A stretch of 17,897 nucleotides of DNA, taken from positions 1 to 17,897 of the forward strand of contig CAZKKY010000020.1 of the NCBI GenBank assembly GCA_964553715.1, read 5' to 3'. The DNA is from JAGOJE01 sp964553715. GTDB taxonomy: Bacteria; Pseudomonadota; Alphaproteobacteria; Rickettsiales; Rickettsiaceae. The notes under the pieces are model-generated. The model was not told where the DNA came from. It searched no databases and saw only the letters and a list, made by a program, of their open reading frames with translations. This document shows, in pieces, positions 14,898 to 17,897 of this stretch; the stretch's first letter is position 1, and each line of letters begins with the position of its first letter. A program made the position numbers and the translations under genes.

Positions 14898-16058
14898 ATG
14901 AATTCTTTGAATTTGGTACTAAAAGTTACGGAACGATGCAACTTAAATTGTTCTTACTGCTATTATTTTAATGGTCTGGATCAAAGTTTTAAGGAAAGAC
15001 CGGCCTATTTATCCCATTACATACTTAAAGATATAATATATTTCCTAAGTCAAGGCATTACTGAACTGGGAATAAAAAACTTGGGTATTTCGATTCATGG
15101 TGGTGAGCCACTCTTGATTCCTAAAGAGAGATTTATTTCTATATGTGAAGAGATAGAGCATGGATTATCTCCAAAATTAGATAATCTTTGTTTTTCTATC
15201 CAAACAAACGGGGTCTTAATAGATAAAGAATGGATAAAAATTTTCGAACGATTCAATATAAGTGTTGGTATCAGCTTAGATGGGCCACAAAAATATCATG
15301 ACAAGTATAGAGTGTATCACAGCGGGAAAGGTAGTTATTCGAAAGTCGAAAAAGCAATTAGATTAATGCAGCAAGAAAATTATAACTTTGGGATATTATC
15401 TGTAATTGATCCAACCAATGACCCAGAATTGATTTATGATCATTTAATAACATCTCTAGGTATTACGGGATTAGATTTTTTATGGCCTGACTTTACTCAT
15501 GACCGTCTTCCTCCTCATCCTGCTATCAAATATGGAGAATTTATTACAGAAATATTCAAAATCTGGTCTAAGAGAGATGAACCCAAAGTACGTATACGAT
15601 TTCTTAATTCTTATCTTCAAATATTCCTTGGAGGGTCAAGCTTGATATACGGTATTGGCGCTAATAAAAATCTAGAAGAATTACACTTAATTACTATCAG
15701 AAGTAATGGGGAAATCAGTCCTACTGACGAGTTAATGTCTACAGATCCTATTACCACTACTCTTACACATCAATTAGTACAAAATACAACACTTAGAACA
15801 GTTCTTAATTTACCAATTTTTGATGAATTAACTAGGGCTTTTTCTATAGTGCCAAATGACTGTAAAAATTGTTGCTGGGAAGTATGCTGTAAGGGAGGAG
15901 GTATTACTAATAGATTTAGTAATAAAAATAGATTTGCTAATAAGTCTATTTATTGTGATGGGTTGAAGATATTTTTTTCAAACCTTTTCCAATATTTGGT
16001 AAAATCTGGTATACCTTATCAAGAAATAGAAAAAAGGTTATTAAGTTGCAAATATTAG
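14898..16058 (+). CDS. Radical SAM peptide maturase with partial SPASM domain (probable cyclophane-forming type)
   Basis: 386 residues from ATG 14898. Radical SAM core: CNLNCSYC gives C14, C18 and C21 for the [4Fe-4S] cluster that cleaves S-adenosylmethionine; HGGEP (67-71) is the SAM amino-group motif; FSIQTNGVLI and SVGISLDGP are the usual beta-strand motifs. The C-terminal auxiliary region has CKNCCWEVCCKGG (322-334) and YCDG (C353), a SPASM-like cluster site. The first SPASM half looks degenerate: RSNGEISPTDEL has Thr-Asp where a Cys is common, as I recall for GrrM/XyeB/FxsB-type cyclophane maturases. An upstream GTG (14886) overlaps the AGAAGGTGGG ribosome-binding site, so the ATG is preferred. 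The enzyme would act in the cytoplasm on the 93-residue precursor just upstream. The exact chemistry is inferred. Confidence 0.85.
   Translation: MNSLNLVLKVTERCNLNCSYCYYFNGLDQSFKERPAYLSHYILKDIIYFLSQGITELGIKNLGISIHGGEPLLIPKERFISICEEIEHGLSPKLDNLCFSIQTNGVLIDKEWIKIFERFNISVGISLDGPQKYHDKYRVYHSGKGSYSKVEKAIRLMQQENYNFGILSVIDPTNDPELIYDHLITSLGITGLDFLWPDFTHDRLPPHPAIKYGEFITEIFKIWSKRDEPKVRIRFLNSYLQIFLGGSSLIYGIGANKNLEELHLITIRSNGEISPTDELMSTDPITTTLTHQLVQNTTLRTVLNLPIFDELTRAFSIVPNDCKNCCWEVCCKGGGITNRFSNKNRFANKSIYCDGLKIFFSNLFQYLVKSGIPYQEIEKRLLSCKY
16031..16048 (+). promoter_or_regulatory. Ribosome-binding site and TTG start of the M61-like gene inside the maturase end
   Basis: AAAAAGG (16031-16037) lies 8 bases before TTG 16046. 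The TTG begins a signal peptide in frame, while the maturase stop (TAG) is at 16056-16058, giving a 13-base overlap. The arrangement implies translational coupling. Confidence 0.6.
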
Positions 16059-17641
16059 TACTGTTAATAAGTTCTTTTTTTTTACTCTCAGATGTTTATG
16101 CACGAGAAATAGAGTATAGTTTTATAGTTAAAAAAAATTGTATAGAGGTGACTCTTTGTACAAATGGTAATATTTCTGGACACACAGAGTTTAAAGTTCC
16201 TGGCATTTTTAACCTTGATAATTCTCAGACTAAAAAAATAAAAGTGTATATAAATTCTAGAGAAGAAGAAAAAACAATCAATAATGGCTCAATTAATCTC
16301 AGTCACCCATCTTTAGCAAAAATCAAAATTGTATATGAGTTACATAAGATCCAAGATTATTATAGTGATTTATATTTCAATTTATCTTTGGGGCATTTTT
16401 TCTTTTTAGGGCAATATTGTTTGCTTACTCCGAATATTTTAAGTGAAGAATTAAATAGTATAATTTTTAAATTTCCAAATCATCACTCAAATATAATTTC
16501 TAACATCAAAAACAATGGTAACAATTTGTTATTTCTTAACTCTACTATTGATGAGTTAAAACACTCTTTTTTTGCTGGTGGTATGGTTTTTAGCCACAAA
16601 ATTAATAAAACTGGATCAAGAATTTTGTTTATTGGGGAACACCAAATTAAACAAAGTGATGTAATATCATTTTTGACAAAAATACAATCTATCCATAATG
16701 ACTTTTTTTTAGAAGATAAGCAAGAAAACTATTATGTTTTTTTGACAGATACAAAACATCCTAACAGTCTAGAAGGAACTGTGGTAGATAATGTTTATGC
16801 TTTTTCTTTAGGTTATAATACAAAATTTAATTATAATATAAAGCGACTTATCGCTCATGAAAACTTACATAAATGGTTTAGACCTGAATATTTTGGAACA
16901 CACAATGATCAACAGGGAGCTAATTGTTGGTTTATAGAAGGCATAACTGATTATTACACAGAATATTTAAATTATAAAAATGGAATTTTAGGAATTGACG
17001 AATATTTAGAGATTTATAATAAATCTCTAGTAGAATATTATACTTCTCCTTTTAGATTTTTAAGCAATAATGAAATAGGCGAAAACCCATATAACACAGA
17101 AATATTTGATATTGCCTATTTACGCGGTAGGATTATTGCGCATGAGTTAAATGATTTGATTCAAAAATTCTCTGATAAAAAATTGAGCATAGATGATTAT
17201 ATGAAAAAGCTAATATCCTTAGCTAAATCAAATAATAATTTAAATTTCTCACCAAGAAAATTCAAATTAACACTTAAGCAATTTATAGGATATGACTTTG
17301 ATGATTTTGTAAAAAAACATTTGATGCAAAACAATATCTTAGCTAATGCTCAATCAATTTTAGATGGGAAAGCAATACGCATTATCAAAAAATTTAAAGC
17401 AGTAAAATATGATTTTGATTTTCCAAAAAGTTGCCTAGAGTGGTCTGTATCTGGCGTTAAGTACAATAGTAATTCCTATAAATCAGGATTACGCAATAGC
17501 CAGAAAATATTAGAAGTGATTGGTTCAAAAGATGGTAGTGTAGAATTTAAAATCAAAGATACTAATGGTACAAAACTCATTAAATTGTATCAAACATATG
17601 AGGAAATTTTAGTTCCTCAGTATAAAAAATTAGAATTATGA
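16046..17641 (+). CDS. Exported M61-like (gluzincin) metallopeptidase with degenerate PDZ-like C-terminus
   Basis: 531 residues, TTG start. A signal peptide (about 1-19, ending DVYA) sends it to the periplasm or membrane face. After a beta-rich N-terminal region comes the zinc-peptidase core: HENLH (271-275) with following KWF, and WFIEGITDYYTEY with E298 as the third ligand, 23 residues on, the arrangement of family M61 (glycyl aminopeptidase-like). Residues about 455-515 (SGVKYNSNSYKSGLRNSQ, ILEVIGSKDG) resemble a worn PDZ domain, which M61 proteins often carry. Catalytic residues are intact. Its coupling to the radical SAM gene suggests that it trims or releases the modified peptide after export, a role not known for M61; this is inference. 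A housekeeping or self-protection protease is the alternative. Confidence 0.78.
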   Translation: MQILVLLISSFFLLSDVYAREIEYSFIVKKNCIEVTLCTNGNISGHTEFKVPGIFNLDNSQTKKIKVYINSREEEKTINNGSINLSHPSLAKIKIVYELHKIQDYYSDLYFNLSLGHFFFLGQYCLLTPNILSEELNSIIFKFPNHHSNIISNIKNNGNNLLFLNSTIDELKHSFFAGGMVFSHKINKTGSRILFIGEHQIKQSDVISFLTKIQSIHNDFFLEDKQENYYVFLTDTKHPNSLEGTVVDNVYAFSLGYNTKFNYNIKRLIAHENLHKWFRPEYFGTHNDQQGANCWFIEGITDYYTEYLNYKNGILGIDEYLEIYNKSLVEYYTSPFRFLSNNEIGENPYNTEIFDIAYLRGRIIAHELNDLIQKFSDKKLSIDDYMKKLISLAKSNNNLNFSPRKFKLTLKQFIGYDFDDFVKKHLMQNNILANAQSILDGKAIRIIKKFKAVKYDFDFPKSCLEWSVSGVKYNSNSYKSGLRNSQKILEVIGSKDGSVEFKIKDTNGTKLIKLYQTYEEILVPQYKKLEL

Positions 17642-17724
17642 AAATCTCTCTTCAAACTTGCCATATTCTAATCTTTTTTGTTATATGTCTTTCTAGTATG
17701 GCTTTTTGCTGGAGTCTCTATTAA
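17638..17724 (+). CDS. 28-residue membrane peptide coupled to the M61-like gene
   Basis: ATG 17638 overlaps the M61-like TGA (ATGA) and opens a 28-codon frame ending in TAA. Residues 9-25 are strongly hydrophobic (HILIFFVICLSSMAFCW), with a single Lys at position 2, so it would be one membrane helix or a signal anchor; it has three Cys (8, 17, 24). It could be a small immunity or export helper, or the surviving start of a transporter gene cut short by the sequence that follows. Coding status rests on the overlap and composition only. Confidence 0.4.
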   Translation: MKISLQTCHILIFFVICLSSMAFCWSLY

Positions 17725-17786
17725 GATAAAGCCAGTTTAGATGGATTGAATTTATACAAAAGTAATGTTTTTATTTGACTTATTAA

Positions 17787-17897
17787 ACTTTAAGTGGTAT
17801 ACATAAAGGCGCGTGCTACTTTATAGTAATTTACCGTGACACTGGTGATGCAATAAAGAAGAAGGATATAGCTTTATGCAAATCTTCGATATAAGGC
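17787..17897 (+). pseudogene. Probable frameshifted N-terminal fragment of an IS630-type transposase
   Basis: An open frame without a start codon reads CYFIVIYRDTGDAIKKKDIA and then LCKSSI before TAA at 17892-17894. Y-x-x-T-G-D-A-I followed about 12 residues later by a SSI(YR) helix is like the helix-turn-helix of IS630/Tc1-type transposases. In the next frame the final bases would continue as Y-R, so one missing base may explain the stop. The window ends here, so the rest cannot be seen. Confidence 0.3.
17876..17897 (+). other. Possible gene start running off the window
   Basis: ATG at 17876, preceded by GAAGGA about 9 bases upstream, opens MQIFDIR and continues past the end. It competes with the transposase-fragment reading in another frame; only one is likely to be real. 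Confidence 0.15.

Noticed and set aside
17876..17897. Definite new gene at the right end
   Set aside because: Only seven codons are visible and another frame gives a better transposase-like match, so it is listed only at low confidence.

Overview
The window is about 17.9 kb of very AT-rich DNA and looks like an alphaproteobacterium of the Rickettsiales type, or a similar intracellular lineage. I infer this from the base composition, the short gene spacings with several 1-4 base overlaps, an alphaproteobacterial GapR/DUF2312 protein, the lepB-rnc pair, mdh, rho and tolB, and two ankyrin proteins of the kind used on eukaryotic hosts. No rRNA, tRNA or CRISPR array was seen.

Layout. 1-194: edge sequence with two short inverted repeats and possibly a gene fragment. 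195-950 (-): zinc-dependent peptidoglycan amidase. 1022-3785 (+): lepB, rnc and a divergent heme-copper-oxidase subunit I homologue, each overlapping the next by four bases. 3813-8615 (-): tolB, rho, mdh and a GT2 glycosyltransferase, i.e. envelope, transcription termination, TCA cycle and probable LPS core. 8907-11263 (+): two tandem 376-residue ankyrin paralogues with patches of near-identical DNA and an F-box-like C-terminal helix pair. 11282-11719 (-): rpiB. 11812-12123 (+): small exported protein. 12252-12479 (+): gapR. 12538-14199 (-): an unusual fusion of a periplasmic solute-binding domain to a TRIC-type channel domain.

14543-17724 (+) is the most interesting part. It reads as a compact ribosomal-peptide (RiPP) locus: a 93-residue precursor ending in three aromatic-X-Lys motifs (FGK, FGK, YSK) and a C-terminal Cys; a radical SAM maturase with CxxxCxxC and a C-terminal Cys-rich partial SPASM region; an exported M61-like metallopeptidase with HENLH, coupled to the maturase by a 13-base overlap and a TTG start; and a 28-residue membrane peptide coupled by an ATGA overlap. 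An 18-bp perfect palindrome next to a TTGACA box lies upstream. The likely scheme is cyclophane formation on the precursor in the cytoplasm, then export and trimming by the M61-like protease. A RiPP pathway of this gene content is not one I recognise from this group of bacteria. The product and its function are inferred.

The right edge (about 17787-17897) looks like the start of a frameshifted IS630-type transposase, so the window may be bounded by repeated DNA.
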